A stretch of 64,000 bases of DNA from MA-ANB-1 sp965216445 (GCA_965216445.1 OZ244166.1:2356001-2420000); one strand, 5' to 3'. Shown: positions 45,701 to 52,858, numbered from the stretch's first letter. The notes: a model not told the origin generated them from the letters alone. A program made the numbers and translations.

Positions 45701-46355
45701 GAAGAACGGGTTTGTTGGGATTCAGGGCACGAAGGCGATGTGCGGCGATCAAGTCTTCATCGACCAGACCACGGATCACATCGTCCCCGATTGTCGCGAT
45801 CTTCGAGATCTCATGGGAGGTCCGGAATCCGTCGAAGAAGTGGAGGAAGGGAACGCGGGTTTGCATGGTTGCGAGATGCGATACCAGAGCGAAGTCATGA
45901 GCTTCCTGAACCGAGGCTGAGGAGAGCATGGCGAAACCGGTCTGCCGAGCGGACATTACGTCGGAATGGTCACCGAATATCGAGAGGGCGTGCGTTGCGA
46001 CTGAGCGCGCGGCGACGTGAATGACTGTCGACGTGAGCTCGCCCGCGATCTTGTACATGTTGGGCAGCATCAACAACAGGCCTTGTGACGCAGTGAAGGT
46101 GGTGCTCAGGGCCCCGGTCTGCAGCGAGCCGTGCATCGCACCGGCGGCACCAGCCTCAGATTGCATCTCGACGACGTCGGGCACCACCCCCCAAAGGTTG
46201 GGGCGGCCGTGTAACGACCACATGTCGGCCAACTCGCCCATCGGGGATGCCGGGGTGATCGGATATATGGCGATGACTTCACTCAGCTTGTGAGCGATGG
46301 TTGCCGCTGCCTCGTTGCCGTCAACGATGGCCATGGGCACAGATTCTGCATTCAC
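42789..46355 (-). CDS. nifJ: Pyruvate:ferredoxin/flavodoxin oxidoreductase
   Basis: Oxidises pyruvate and CoA to acetyl-CoA and CO2, reducing ferredoxin or flavodoxin. Single-chain enzyme of 1188 residues with all domains in order: domain I (IAIYPITPASPMGELAD), domain II, the gamma region, a two-cluster ferredoxin domain (CIDCGRCALACPHAAI and CTGCGVCVEVCPAHS), then the CAGCGETPY cluster region and the TPP-binding domain (GDGWAYDIGFGGLDHVLAS). Its presence beside a caa3-like oxidase means the host keeps an oxygen-sensitive pyruvate enzyme, seen in some aerobic actinobacteria. The start codon is ATG at 46355; a 545-bp leader with tandem repeats precedes it. Confidence 0.96.
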   Translation of the reverse strand: MNAESVPMAIVDGNEAAATIAHKLSEVIAIYPITPASPMGELADMWSLHGRPNLWGVVPDVVEMQSEAGAAGAMHGSLQTGALSTTFTASQGLLLMLPNMYKIAGELTSTVIHVAARSVATHALSIFGDHSDVMSARQTGFAMLSSASVQEAHDFALVSHLATMQTRVPFLHFFDGFRTSHEISKIATIGDDVIRGLVDEDLIAAHRLRALNPNKPVLRGTAQNPDVFFQAREAANPFYEQVPEDVQALMDLVGEKTGRHHQLFEYFGARDAEQIVVLMGSGAGAAHEAVSRMVDAGEKVGLVVVKLYRPFDVDVFNSVVPETVKRAAVLDRTKEPGAIGEPLYLDVVSAFSESNRDINVSGGRYGLSSKEFTPAMVAGVFAEIDKLEPRRHFTVGIVDDVSGLSIDYEPDDFPEDDSVTRAVFFGLGSDGTVGANKNSAKIIGEETSLDVQGYFVYDSKKSGSRTVSHLRISDSTIESTYLIGKAGFVAVHQFDLLGSTDAVERATPGATLLINSPYKPEETWARIPGSVQQEILDKGIDVWAVDALAIAREAGLGLRTNTVLQTCFFELTDFLPTDQALVAIKKHIRKTYGKRGETVVRRNEDAVDKALAGLYQVDIGAPSAANGSVGHLPDVAPDFVKRVTAIMMAGKGDLLPVSALPVDGTFPTGTARWEKRSIAHEIPIWDPALCIDCGRCALACPHAAILMKAFDSSLDTPSEFASKDSTNKDFEGKRIVVQVAPDDCTGCGVCVEVCPAHSKEIVKHRAINMTPKADHLDRERRNYSYFLEIPEVDRSEVKIGTVKGSQFLKPLFEFSGACAGCGETPYLKLVTQLFGDRMIVANATGCSSIYGGNLPTTPWTVNKDGRGPAWSNSLFEDNAEFGLGMRLAHEAQRDDAVLLVTALAPELGDLAELILDSVEGPVEPDSESRVNRQRRLVDELKSKLADLDGPLPRRLEGVADALIDTSIWIVGGDGWAYDIGFGGLDHVLASGRNVNILVLDTEVYSNTGGQASKATPRGAIAKFAAGGKTTGKKDLGQIAMSYGNVYVAQVAMGANPTQTVRAFAEAEAHPGVSLLIAYSPCIAHGIEMSQQMSHQKAATDSGYWPLYRYDPDREAHGNPGLRLDSRKPSIPFKEFAKSEARFAMLGRANPDRAEELMSQAQQDIDDRWHLYEQMVTIHRTAEYAEVEE

Positions 46356-46430
46356 CCTTGCGAATCTATGGAAAAGTCCCGTCGCTCCCTAGAGACGAAA
46401 GACCCCGATAGGCGGGACATAAGACCCCGG

Positions 46431-46630
46431 GATCCGTCCCGTTCCTTAGGGGATGTTTCACAGCAAGAGCTCCTTGCAAAGAACCGGACTGGAACTCGAA
46501 CCAGCGGGAGTCCGGGCCGTGGCGGAACGACGATGGCCACCACGCGACAGAATGCGAACAACAGGGTTCGCTCGGGGGGGATACTGGGAACCGTTCCGGT
46601 TCCTTGGCAACTCTTCGAGTTGCTAGGGGG
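46431..46630. repeat. Tandem hairpin-rich unit A upstream of nifJ
   Basis: First of two adjacent units of about 200 bp in the gap 46356-46900. Its right half is nearly identical to unit B: a 25-base block starting AGTCCGGGCCG at 46509, GGGTTCGCTCGG at 46564, and two hairpins, GGAACCG/CGGTTCC (46587-46603) and GCAACTC/GAGTTGC (46607-46623), both with TTC loops. Its left half aligns with unit B but is diverged. The stretch 46356-46430, between this unit and nifJ, shows no other feature. No coding capacity is convincing. Confidence 0.7.
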
Positions 46631-46631
46631 G

Positions 46632-46831
46632 TCGCCCTTCGGGTTCCTAATCGGGCTGTTCCACAGCCCGAGCCCCTCGCTAAAAAACCAGTGAATCTGA
46701 ATCAGCAATAGTCCGGGCCGTGGCGGAACGACGAAGCCACTGCGCGAAAGAAGCCGGAGGAGAGGGTTCGCTCGGGGGGGGGATACTGGGAACCGTTCCG
46801 GTTCCTTGGCAACTCTTCGAGTTGCTAGGGG
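46632..46831. repeat. Tandem hairpin-rich unit B upstream of nifJ
   Basis: Second 200-bp unit, offset from unit A by 200-202 bases. It repeats the AGTCCGGGCCG block (46710), the GGGTTCGCTCGG block (46764) and both TTC-loop hairpins (46789-46805 and 46809-46825). In addition it has an intact 9-bp hairpin TCGGGCTGT/ACAGCCCGA (46651-46671) that is degenerate in unit A. In RNA of the minus strand the loops read GAA. Units A and B could be a dispersed palindromic element or a duplicated structured leader. Confidence 0.7.
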
Positions 46832-46854
46832 GGGTCGTCCCCCCTTGCGGTCCA

Positions 46855-46880
46855 CAGGGTGGACCCGTAGGTCCACCCTG
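46855..46880 (-). terminator. Hairpin after the HbhA-like gene
   Basis: Perfect 11-bp stem CAGGGTGGACC (46855-46865) and GGTCCACCCTG (46870-46880) with a four-base loop, lying 20 bases beyond the stop of the minus-strand HbhA-like gene. There is no T tract, but position and stability suit a terminator that separates this gene from the nifJ leader. Confidence 0.6.
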
Positions 46881-46900
46881 CTAATTGAGGAGGAGTGAGT

Positions 46901-47470
46901 TCAGGAAGCTTTTGCTGACTTGGAGGCGCTAGCGGTTTTGGACGCTGATGCCTTAGTCGTGCTTGCTTTGGCTGAGCTCTTCTTCGCAGCCGTTGACTTG
47001 GTGGTCTTGGCGGCAGAAGTCTTCTTCGCAGCGGTTGACTTGGTGGTCTTGGCCGCAGGCTTCTTCGCAGCTGCGGTCTTCGCAGCCGGCTTCTTCGCCG
47101 TTGGCTTCGTAGCTGGTTTCTTGGCAGGAACCGTGACCTCTACCTTCTCAACTGTCTTCTCGGGTCGGAAGGAGGTCCGCCACGTGTCGAGCATGTCCTC
47201 GAGCTGCGTGCGCAGCTTTCCAACCTGCTCTTTGGCCTGGTCGAGATCGACCTTCGCAGCCAGTTCCTCGACACGCTCGTTGTCGCCAACGCGGGCGACC
47301 ACTTTTTCACCTTCAGCGGCCCATGTCTCGACTGTCTTGGTCGCGGCCTTGGTGTAGTCCGCGGCTCCGTCATTGAGTTTTCCACGCAATTCACCAACGG
47401 TGCCGGATACCTTTCGTGCGGCGACGACGGGAGCGCCGACGGCCGCGTACAGGACGTTCTTTGCCTGCAT
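46901..47470 (-). CDS. HbhA-like protein with Lys/Ala-rich tail
   Basis: A 189-residue protein similar in architecture to mycobacterial heparin-binding haemagglutinin: a helical N-terminal region (MQAKNVLYAAVGAPVVAARKV, then a coiled-coil-like stretch to about residue 105) and a C-terminal tail of AKKPA/AKKTS-type repeats rich in Lys, Ala, Thr and Ser (110-189). Such tails bind sulfated polysaccharide or DNA and are often methylated in mycobacteria. In this non-pathogen-like context a DNA- or envelope-associated role is as likely as adhesion. The ATG at 47470 has AGGAG seven bases upstream. It follows the XRE gene by four bases, the same gene order as the M. tuberculosis Rv0474-hbhA pair. Confidence 0.8.
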   Translation of the reverse strand: MQAKNVLYAAVGAPVVAARKVSGTVGELRGKLNDGAADYTKAATKTVETWAAEGEKVVARVGDNERVEELAAKVDLDQAKEQVGKLRTQLEDMLDTWRTSFRPEKTVEKVEVTVPAKKPATKPTAKKPAAKTAAAKKPAAKTTKSTAAKKTSAAKTTKSTAAKKSSAKASTTKASASKTASASKSAKAS

Positions 47471-47474
47471 TTTC

Positions 47475-47855
47475 TTACTCCTGGTTGTTGTTTTCCGCTG
47501 CCATCCCGTTTGCCCGAGACATGCTCCGGTAAAGATCAAGCAGCACTTTCTTTTGGTCTGAAGTCAGAGTCGGGTCAGCGTCGATAGCGTCGAACACTGA
47601 CGGGGACTCGAATTCGTCATCGATCAACCCGGCTTTTGAATACATCGAGTTGGCCGAAATCTCCAGAGCACGTGACAAGCGTTTCAAGATCTCTGCAGAC
47701 GGTTTGCGAATACCTCTTTCGATTTGACTGAGATATGGGTTGGAAATCTCAGCCGACTCGGCAAGGCGGCGCAGGGAAAGGTTGGCCCTTTCTCTCTGCT
47801 GGCGAATGAATTCACCAAGATCTGACTGCTTGCTTTCGCTCACAAAGTGCAGCAT
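47475..47855 (-). CDS. XRE-family transcriptional regulator
   Basis: A 126-residue DNA-binding protein. Residues ~12-66 form a classical Cro/CI helix-turn-helix (LGEFIRQQRERANLSLRRLA, then ISNPYLSQIERGIRKPSAE, recognition helix around NPYLSQIE). The C-terminus (67-126) is helical and acidic with a Gln/Asn-rich end. It lies four bases before the HbhA-like gene, mirroring Rv0474-Rv0475 of M. tuberculosis, and probably controls that gene and itself. The ATG at 47855 lacks a ribosome binding site; an inner GTG at 47843 is possible. Inverted repeats lie just upstream. Confidence 0.9.
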   Translation of the reverse strand: MLHFVSESKQSDLGEFIRQQRERANLSLRRLAESAEISNPYLSQIERGIRKPSAEILKRLSRALEISANSMYSKAGLIDDEFESPSVFDAIDADPTLTSDQKKVLLDLYRSMSRANGMAAENNNQE

Positions 47856-47857
47856 AC

Positions 47858-47888
47858 AGCAAGCTGCTAACTAATGCAAGCGGTTTGC
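47858..47888. promoter_or_regulatory. Inverted repeats upstream of the XRE gene, possible operator
   Basis: Two small palindromes just upstream of the regulator's start: AGCA-N3-TGCT (47858-47868) and GCAA-N5-TTGC (47776-like spacing; located 47876-47888). Both contain GCAAGC, repeated 17 bases apart (47859 and 47876), close to two helical turns. This is a plausible autoregulatory site; no clear -10/-35 pair is visible. Confidence 0.35.
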
Positions 47889-47898
47889 TAGTTATCTC

Positions 47899-48627
47899 TT
47901 AACCAACCAGAGCCGAACCAATCACGTCACCGATGAACCAAGCAGCAACACCGCCGAACCCGGCCACCACCAGGTTTTCCAGACCAGACTTGACCATACT
48001 CGTACCGGTCACGCGGGCTTTCACGGCACCCACGATGAATAGGCCAGCAAGGGCAAGGACCGATGCGTAAATCAGTCCCGTGGTTGGGTTGTCGGTGAAG
48101 AGGAATGGGACAACAGAAGGTAGCGAGCCCGCAAAGAACAGGACTCCCGAGATGATCATCGCCAGGTAAGGCGAACGCCGCTCCGACTCGACAACTCCGA
48201 ACTCAAGAGCCTTCATTGCATTGAGCAGGGCCTCATCGGAGCGATCAAAGGCCGCGACCACATCTGCAACGTCATCGTCGGCGAGACCCATATCACTGAA
48301 CATCTCAGTCAATTGATCCAACTCGGCATCACGGTGGTACCGAATGTGCTCACGCTCCAACCTGAGCTCGGCAGCGAGCACCTCATCCTGGGACTTCGTG
48401 GCCAAATACTCTCCCGCTGCCATCGAAATCGCCCCGGCGACCGCACCTGCCACTCCAGTCAGGAGTACTTCGTTGGGGCGAAGACCACCACCAACCACCC
48501 CAACCACGAGCAGGAACACTGAAACCAGACCGTCATTGACACCCAGAATTATGTCGCGCCAGTACTGACGGCTTTCTCCGATGTGCGGTGTGTACTCGAG
48601 TGAACCTGATTGCTCTTGAGCCGTCAT
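47899..48627 (-). CDS. VIT1/CCC1-family iron/manganese transporter
   Basis: A 242-residue membrane protein of the VIT1/CCC1 family, proton-coupled Fe2+/Mn2+ exporters. The diagnostic first part is YWRDIILGVNDGLVSVFLLVVGV (helix 1 with Asp), GAVAGAISMAAGEYLATKSQ (helix 2, conserved GEY), then a hydrophilic Glu/Asp-rich cytoplasmic metal-binding helix pair (residues ~65-145) and three further helices. The ATG at 48627 has GAGG five bases upstream. The host could use it to export excess iron or manganese. It is divergent from the DAHP synthase gene. Confidence 0.88.
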   Translation of the reverse strand: MTAQEQSGSLEYTPHIGESRQYWRDIILGVNDGLVSVFLLVVGVVGGGLRPNEVLLTGVAGAVAGAISMAAGEYLATKSQDEVLAAELRLEREHIRYHRDAELDQLTEMFSDMGLADDDVADVVAAFDRSDEALLNAMKALEFGVVESERRSPYLAMIISGVLFFAGSLPSVVPFLFTDNPTTGLIYASVLALAGLFIVGAVKARVTGTSMVKSGLENLVVAGFGGVAAWFIGDVIGSALVG

Positions 48628-48732
48628 CAGACCTCGATGGTACCCAACCACAAAGGCTCATGACCAATGTGACCCAGGCCAGAAGACATCAGGCACGGCT
48701 ACCGTATGTTGAGTCGAAATGGACATGCCTAC

Positions 48733-49743
48733 ATGTATTGCGTAATGCTCCCCGAGGCAACTCGTTCTCAGGTTGACTTGATCACCACGTCGCTACGCGA
48801 CCTGGACTTACAACCGGAGCCTGGATCGCTTGGGGCACGTCTTGTTGTGTTTGTCCCATCCGATGAACTCGCCTTGGTGACGAAGTTGAGCAGCCACCCT
48901 GGCGTCGAGCGCGTCGTTGTGGGCCCTGCTCGATTCCGCTTCGTCGAACGCCGCTATCAACCCGAAAACTCCGTTATAAAGGTCGGAGATGTCCCGATCG
49001 GCTCCGGTGAGCCCACCTTTGTCGCGGGACCATGTGCGGTGGAGTCCCGAGACCAGATCCTGGCAACGGCGACTGCCGTGAAAGCAGCAGGCGCCAGCAT
49101 CTTGAGAGGGGACGTCTATAAACCACGCACCTCCCCCTATGCGTTTCAAGGGTTGGGCGAGGAAGGACTCGCGTTCCTCGCCGAGGCCCGAACGTTGACC
49201 GGCCTGCCTTTTGTAGTCGAAGTCGTTGACCCACGGCACGTTGAAGCCGTGGCCCAAACAGCCGACATGCTCCGCATCGGCACCCGCAACATGTCGAACT
49301 ATGCCCTTCTCAAAGAAGTGGGCCAACAGTCAAAACCGGTCCTGCTGAAACGGGGCAGAACCGCGCAGATCCAGGAGTGGCTCGATGCTGCCGAATACAT
49401 CTACGATGCCGGCAATCACGACATAGTCCTGGTCGAGCGGGGCATCCGCACATTCGAGACTTCAACTCGCAACACGCTCGACATCTCTGCAGTGCCTGTG
49501 TTGAAAGATCTCACCCACCTACCCGTCATGGTGGACCCGTCGCACGCATCCGGCAGATCCGAGCTCGTGGCCGCCTTGGCCAGGGCGGCTATCGCGGTTG
49601 GCGCCGATGGTGTTCTGATCGACGTCCACCCGGAGCCTGGTCGGGCGCTGGTTGATGGCGATCAGGCGATAACACCTTCCGGGTTCTCCGAATTGATGGA
49701 CCAGTTGACCGCAATCTCCGGAGTCGTCCCAGAGCCGAGATGA
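48733..49743 (+). CDS. aroF: 3-deoxy-7-phosphoheptulonate synthase, type I-beta
   Basis: First enzyme of the shikimate pathway, condensing phosphoenolpyruvate and erythrose 4-phosphate. The protein is 336 residues. An N-terminal ferredoxin-like regulatory domain of about 70 residues (YCVMLPEATRSQVDLITTSL) is followed by the TIM barrel with PTFVAGPCAVESRDQIL, ILRGDVYKPRTSPYAFQGLG, GTRNMSNYALLKEVG and MVDPSHASGRSELV, all characteristic. The ATG at 48733 is taken from homology; in-frame ATGs at 48706 and 48745 are also possible, and none has a good ribosome binding site. Not visibly linked to other aromatic genes here. Confidence 0.93.
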   Translation: MYCVMLPEATRSQVDLITTSLRDLDLQPEPGSLGARLVVFVPSDELALVTKLSSHPGVERVVVGPARFRFVERRYQPENSVIKVGDVPIGSGEPTFVAGPCAVESRDQILATATAVKAAGASILRGDVYKPRTSPYAFQGLGEEGLAFLAEARTLTGLPFVVEVVDPRHVEAVAQTADMLRIGTRNMSNYALLKEVGQQSKPVLLKRGRTAQIQEWLDAAEYIYDAGNHDIVLVERGIRTFETSTRNTLDISAVPVLKDLTHLPVMVDPSHASGRSELVAALARAAIAVGADGVLIDVHPEPGRALVDGDQAITPSGFSELMDQLTAISGVVPEPR

Positions 49744-49794
49744 TCCAATAGTCCAGCGATCACAGGAACAGATTGCTCCCGGGCTATCGGTGGA

Positions 49795-50196
49795 TCAGCC
49801 GATCGAGGGTTCGACCGTGGCCGCGGCCTCAATCCACCCGGTGACCATTCCTTCGGTGGGTAACCGCTGCACCACCTTCTGCGAGCCGTTCATCGAAATG
49901 ATCTTGGCGACAAGGGCCGTGGGGTTCCGACGGCGAAGATCCTTGACCGTCTCGACACCGGCCGCAACCAGCAGCTCGGCGTATTCGGCTCCAACTCCCC
50001 TAACGCGGAGGAGATCGGCGTGATGGACCCAGGATTGGAGGTTGCGTGGAGGGATACCGGTGAGCCCTGACAATTTGGTGCGTCCCGCTCGTGTCGACGC
50101 CACTTCGATCAGACTCTTGCTCGTCTTGACGCCGGCTTTGCGGAGCTTCCTCGCCTCCCTCACGCCGACACCAGCTACTTCATCGATTCGTGCCAC
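49795..50196 (-). CDS. DUF4332 helix-hairpin-helix protein
   Basis: A 133-residue protein built of repeated helix-hairpin-helix segments: IDEVAGVGVREARKLRKAGVK, LSGLTGIPPRNLQSWVHHADL and VRGVGAEYAELLVAAGVETV, the pattern of DUF4332. Each has the Gly-hGly turn of non-specific DNA-binding HhH motifs. It may bind DNA or act as a scaffold; no enzymatic residues are visible. It is convergent with aroF and stands alone. Confidence 0.8.
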   Translation of the reverse strand: MARIDEVAGVGVREARKLRKAGVKTSKSLIEVASTRAGRTKLSGLTGIPPRNLQSWVHHADLLRVRGVGAEYAELLVAAGVETVKDLRRRNPTALVAKIISMNGSQKVVQRLPTEGMVTGWIEAAATVEPSIG

Positions 50197-50254
50197 TAGA
50201 TAGCTACTCCAACGGGGTTACGGTCTTTAACAATAGACATCGCAATGCCGTTCT

Positions 50255-50854
50255 TCATTGGGCGATGTTCCGGGGTCGCATCTCTACCACGTCGACCTCG
50301 GTGTCGACGTCACGCGGACCCAATTCCGAGAACCACACATCGTTCACCCATTCTGGGTGAGCTTGCCAGAGTCGGCCCGCGCCGTCGTCACCCTCGAGCG
50401 ACATGAGTCGAGGCCACATTGAACGATCTACAGCCACGGGGTTCCCGCGGTTGTAGCGGTACTTGGGGACGCTGACTGGATTCGATGTCCGTTTGTGCGA
50501 CACCAACAGCTCCTCCACGACGTCATCGACAAGGTCTGGCTGATCACCGAGGACGATAAGCGCAACATCGCAACGCGATTGATGAGTGAGGGCGTCAAGT
50601 CCACACCGCAGAGAAGACGCGATCCCCTCTTCCCACTCGGGATTCTCGATGACCCCGACACCGGACAGGTTGACCTTCTCCAAGATTTCTTCACTATGGG
50701 CACCGAGGACTACCCAGACTTCGTCAACCGGAAACCTCTGGGTTTGTTTGACGACATGGCCCAGGAGGGTGTCTCCGCCCCACGGTTCCAACTGTTTGGG
50801 GCGACCGAGACGGTTCGAACCGCCCGCGGCGAGAACTAAGGCAGCTACCGACAT
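50255..50854 (-). CDS. MocA/MobA-like nucleotidyltransferase
   Basis: A 199-residue NTP transferase with the signature LVLAAGGSNRLGRPKQLEPWGG at the N-terminus (pyrophosphorylase LxAGxSxRxGxxK) and VLGDQPDLV as the metal-binding strand. The family includes molybdenum cofactor cytidylyltransferase (MocA) and related enzymes that attach CMP or GMP to molybdopterin. No xanthine dehydrogenase genes are nearby; the sulfite oxidase-like enzyme at 5120 does not need a dinucleotide cofactor. The exact substrate stays open. ATG start, 48 bases after the eRF1-like gene. Confidence 0.82.
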   Translation of the reverse strand: MSVAALVLAAGGSNRLGRPKQLEPWGGDTLLGHVVKQTQRFPVDEVWVVLGAHSEEILEKVNLSGVGVIENPEWEEGIASSLRCGLDALTHQSRCDVALIVLGDQPDLVDDVVEELLVSHKRTSNPVSVPKYRYNRGNPVAVDRSMWPRLMSLEGDDGAGRLWQAHPEWVNDVWFSELGPRDVDTEVDVVEMRPRNIAQ

Positions 50855-50902
50855 TGGAATGAAACTAGCCGAAGCTGTAGGGAGTGCATTACCGGATCGA
50901 GT

Positions 50903-52018
50903 TCATTCGACGGCGTGGATCTTGAATCTGGTGAGGGCACCAACGCCGTCCTTGTCGAGTGCCGACCCAACCAGGACTTGATGGACGCTGCCACCTGCGC
51001 CGATTGTCGCGTCGATCAAAGCAGCCACGACATCATCAACCTCATGCACCCCAGATCCACATACCCGACACTCGGAGGCAACCCTGGCCAAATAGCCGCA
51101 CTCGGGGCACATCACACCAGGACGTGAGAAGTCGCCTGCAACAACGAGATCCGAGATTGACTGCACATTTGCTGCGTCGAGGACCTCGGCGAGCCCCAAG
51201 ACGCCACGACCGTCGCTCCCGGCAGCGGCCAACAACTCCTCGATCACATGGCGCTCACGCTTCTCCCTCAGAACTGAGTTCAGGGCATCGATTTCTCCAC
51301 GTAACCGAGTTTTGGAGGCTCCAGAAGGCACTAGAACGCATGAACCACCAGGTAGCTCCTGAAGGTAAGGGTGAAGCTCGCCCCTGATGTCATCGATTGA
51401 CTCGGCATGACCACCTACGAGGAGGGAGTCGAGAGGCGTGTCGAGATGTCGATCCAGAAGTCGTTGGCCCGCCTCACGCCACAGTCGTGCGACGATTTCT
51501 TCGGCCCGACTCCGCACTGTGTGCTCGTCATATCCAGAAAAGCCTCCATAGTTGCCCTTTCCCTGGTCGGCCTGAAGCGCGGCACCCACTTCTTCAATCG
51601 AGCCCTCCTGACCGACAAACACTCGAGCCTCCGACTTGTCTGCGACCAGAACACCGGTCCGCAAGGGACGTGGGGTTGCCCGCAGAGGCCGCAGGTAAGG
51701 CCGAGAGCCGAGTACAGCTGTTGAGCTGACCGGGTGCGCCAACGGCTTCACCTCGAATATCCCATCAACGGAGGAAGCAAAAATCGCATACGCGGGTATT
51801 GCCTCCAATTCGAAACCCTCTGCTTCATTGCGAATCCGCTCTAGATCAGAGTCAACGCTCTTCTGGATTGATCGGTCTCGAACGGCAACCTTCTTCCGAA
51901 TCCCCCGGCCGAGATCAGTGATCAATGCCCGGAATCCACCAGGACTGGGGCGCTCTACATACATCGAAATCAGTGCCCCTACCGGACTTCGAAGCTCAGC
52001 TATCGGATCGGTGACCAA
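50903..52018 (-). CDS. Bacterial eRF1-like (baeRF/Vms1-type) protein with zinc ribbon
   Basis: A 371-residue protein related to the bacterial-archaeal eRF1 family. The N-terminal domain (VGALISMYVERPSPGG) leads to the middle domain, where eRF1 carries the GGQ loop. The corresponding segment here is NYGGFSGYDEHTVRSRAEEI, which keeps GG but has Phe rather than Gln, so peptidyl-tRNA hydrolysis by the eRF1 mechanism is uncertain. The C-terminal domain contains CPECGYLARVASECRVCGSG, a four-cysteine zinc ribbon. A role in ribosome rescue or stress is inferred from family context only. Upstream lie DUF2017 and clpS. Confidence 0.78.
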   Translation of the reverse strand: MVTDPIAELRSPVGALISMYVERPSPGGFRALITDLGRGIRKKVAVRDRSIQKSVDSDLERIRNEAEGFELEAIPAYAIFASSVDGIFEVKPLAHPVSSTAVLGSRPYLRPLRATPRPLRTGVLVADKSEARVFVGQEGSIEEVGAALQADQGKGNYGGFSGYDEHTVRSRAEEIVARLWREAGQRLLDRHLDTPLDSLLVGGHAESIDDIRGELHPYLQELPGGSCVLVPSGASKTRLRGEIDALNSVLREKRERHVIEELLAAAGSDGRGVLGLAEVLDAANVQSISDLVVAGDFSRPGVMCPECGYLARVASECRVCGSGVHEVDDVVAALIDATIGAGGSVHQVLVGSALDKDGVGALTRFKIHAVE

Positions 52019-52109
52019 TGACCCTCCTCAAGTTTCACAGGCAGGTGCCGTCCAGATTCGGAAACTACTCACTTCTCCCTCCGAATGCATCACCAGGGCC
52101 ACGACAAAC

Positions 52110-52574
52110 TCAAGGCAATGCTCGGCTCATCTCTTCGACTAGGTCCTCAACGAGGAATCCAAGAAAATGCAGGCCCATCAGCTCGTCTTCGCTGAGCCTC
52201 GAGTAGTCGCTCTCCACCTCCACCCCCAACCTGGCAGCAAGAACCAATCTCGCTTCGTTGAGGACCCTGAGGACGGCACCAGCTTGGTCGAGATCCAGAA
52301 CCGCCCGCTGTTCCGAGCCGACCACGCCGGCGAAAACCATCCGGTCTTGACTACGGGCGAGGTCCAATCGGTCGCCAACAGCTCGAGACCATTCTTCTGA
52401 TGAGTCGGGGTCGCCGAGAAATGCCGGGACGTTGAGTCGCTCGTGGCCGGGATCGTCTTGGGTACGACCTACCGAATCGAGGAGCGGTATCACGTCGGAC
52501 AGAAAGACCAATTCCGGCTCGGAGAACTCGACAACGATCCGGTCTCCACCGATTGCCCTAAATCGCTCTGACAT
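52110..52574 (-). CDS. DUF2017 family protein
   Basis: A 154-residue protein of DUF2017, which in actinobacteria is almost always located next to clpS. It begins with a short beta region (FRAIGGDRIVVEFSEPEL) and continues as a helical domain ending LVEDLVEEMSRALP. No catalytic motif is visible. The ATG overlaps the clpS stop by one base (TGATG), so the two are coupled and the protein may act with the ClpS-ClpCP degradation system. A gap of 91 bases separates it from the eRF1-like gene and shows nothing notable. Confidence 0.85.
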   Translation of the reverse strand: MSERFRAIGGDRIVVEFSEPELVFLSDVIPLLDSVGRTQDDPGHERLNVPAFLGDPDSSEEWSRAVGDRLDLARSQDRMVFAGVVGSEQRAVLDLDQAGAVLRVLNEARLVLAARLGVEVESDYSRLSEDELMGLHFLGFLVEDLVEEMSRALP

Positions 52575-52858
52575 CAGCCCTGCTCAATCGTGGCCCAAAG
52601 CCCATATGCATGAAGCTGATAACACTCCGCCTCCACCTTCTCCTTGGGACCGTCGGAGACGTTTGCTTTTCCTTCGTTGTGAACCTTCATCGTGAGCTCT
52701 GTCGCACGACTCTTGCTGTAGCCAAAAAGGCTCCTGAACACGTAGATCACATATGCGATCGTGTTTACCGGGTCGTCCCAGACGATGACGATCCAGGGGC
52801 GGTCTTCATCCTGAATCTCCTGGACGTCCGGTTCTATCGTCGGCGCGGGCAAGCTCAC
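52574..52858 (-). CDS. clpS: ATP-dependent Clp protease adaptor ClpS
   Basis: N-degron adaptor that hands proteins with destabilising N-termini to ClpC/ClpA-ClpP. It has 94 residues, with the conserved WIVIVWDDPVNTIAYVIYVF core (Asp-Asp-x-x-Asn-Thr, the substrate pocket entry), LMKVHNEGKA-type TMKVHNEGKANVSDG and EKVEAECYQLHAYGL at the C-terminus. The His in VHNEG contacts ClpA/ClpC. The start is GTG. Followed by DUF2017 in a one-base overlap. Confidence 0.93.
   Translation of the reverse strand: MSLPAPTIEPDVQEIQDEDRPWIVIVWDDPVNTIAYVIYVFRSLFGYSKSRATELTMKVHNEGKANVSDGPKEKVEAECYQLHAYGLWATIEQG

Noticed and set aside
45180..45920. 246-residue plus-strand open frame inside nifJ
   Set aside because: Antisense shadow of a highly conserved PFOR coding region, with no start signal.
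46475..46510. tRNA-like T-arm (GGTTCGAGTTCC on the minus strand) in repeat unit A
   Set aside because: The loop is one base too long, there is no matching acceptor, D-arm or anticodon arm, and the same position in unit B does not keep it.
46352..46876. 174-residue open frame on the minus strand across the tandem repeats
   Set aside because: It runs through two repeat units, has Arg/Pro-rich composition typical of non-coding high-GC sequence, and overlaps the nifJ start.
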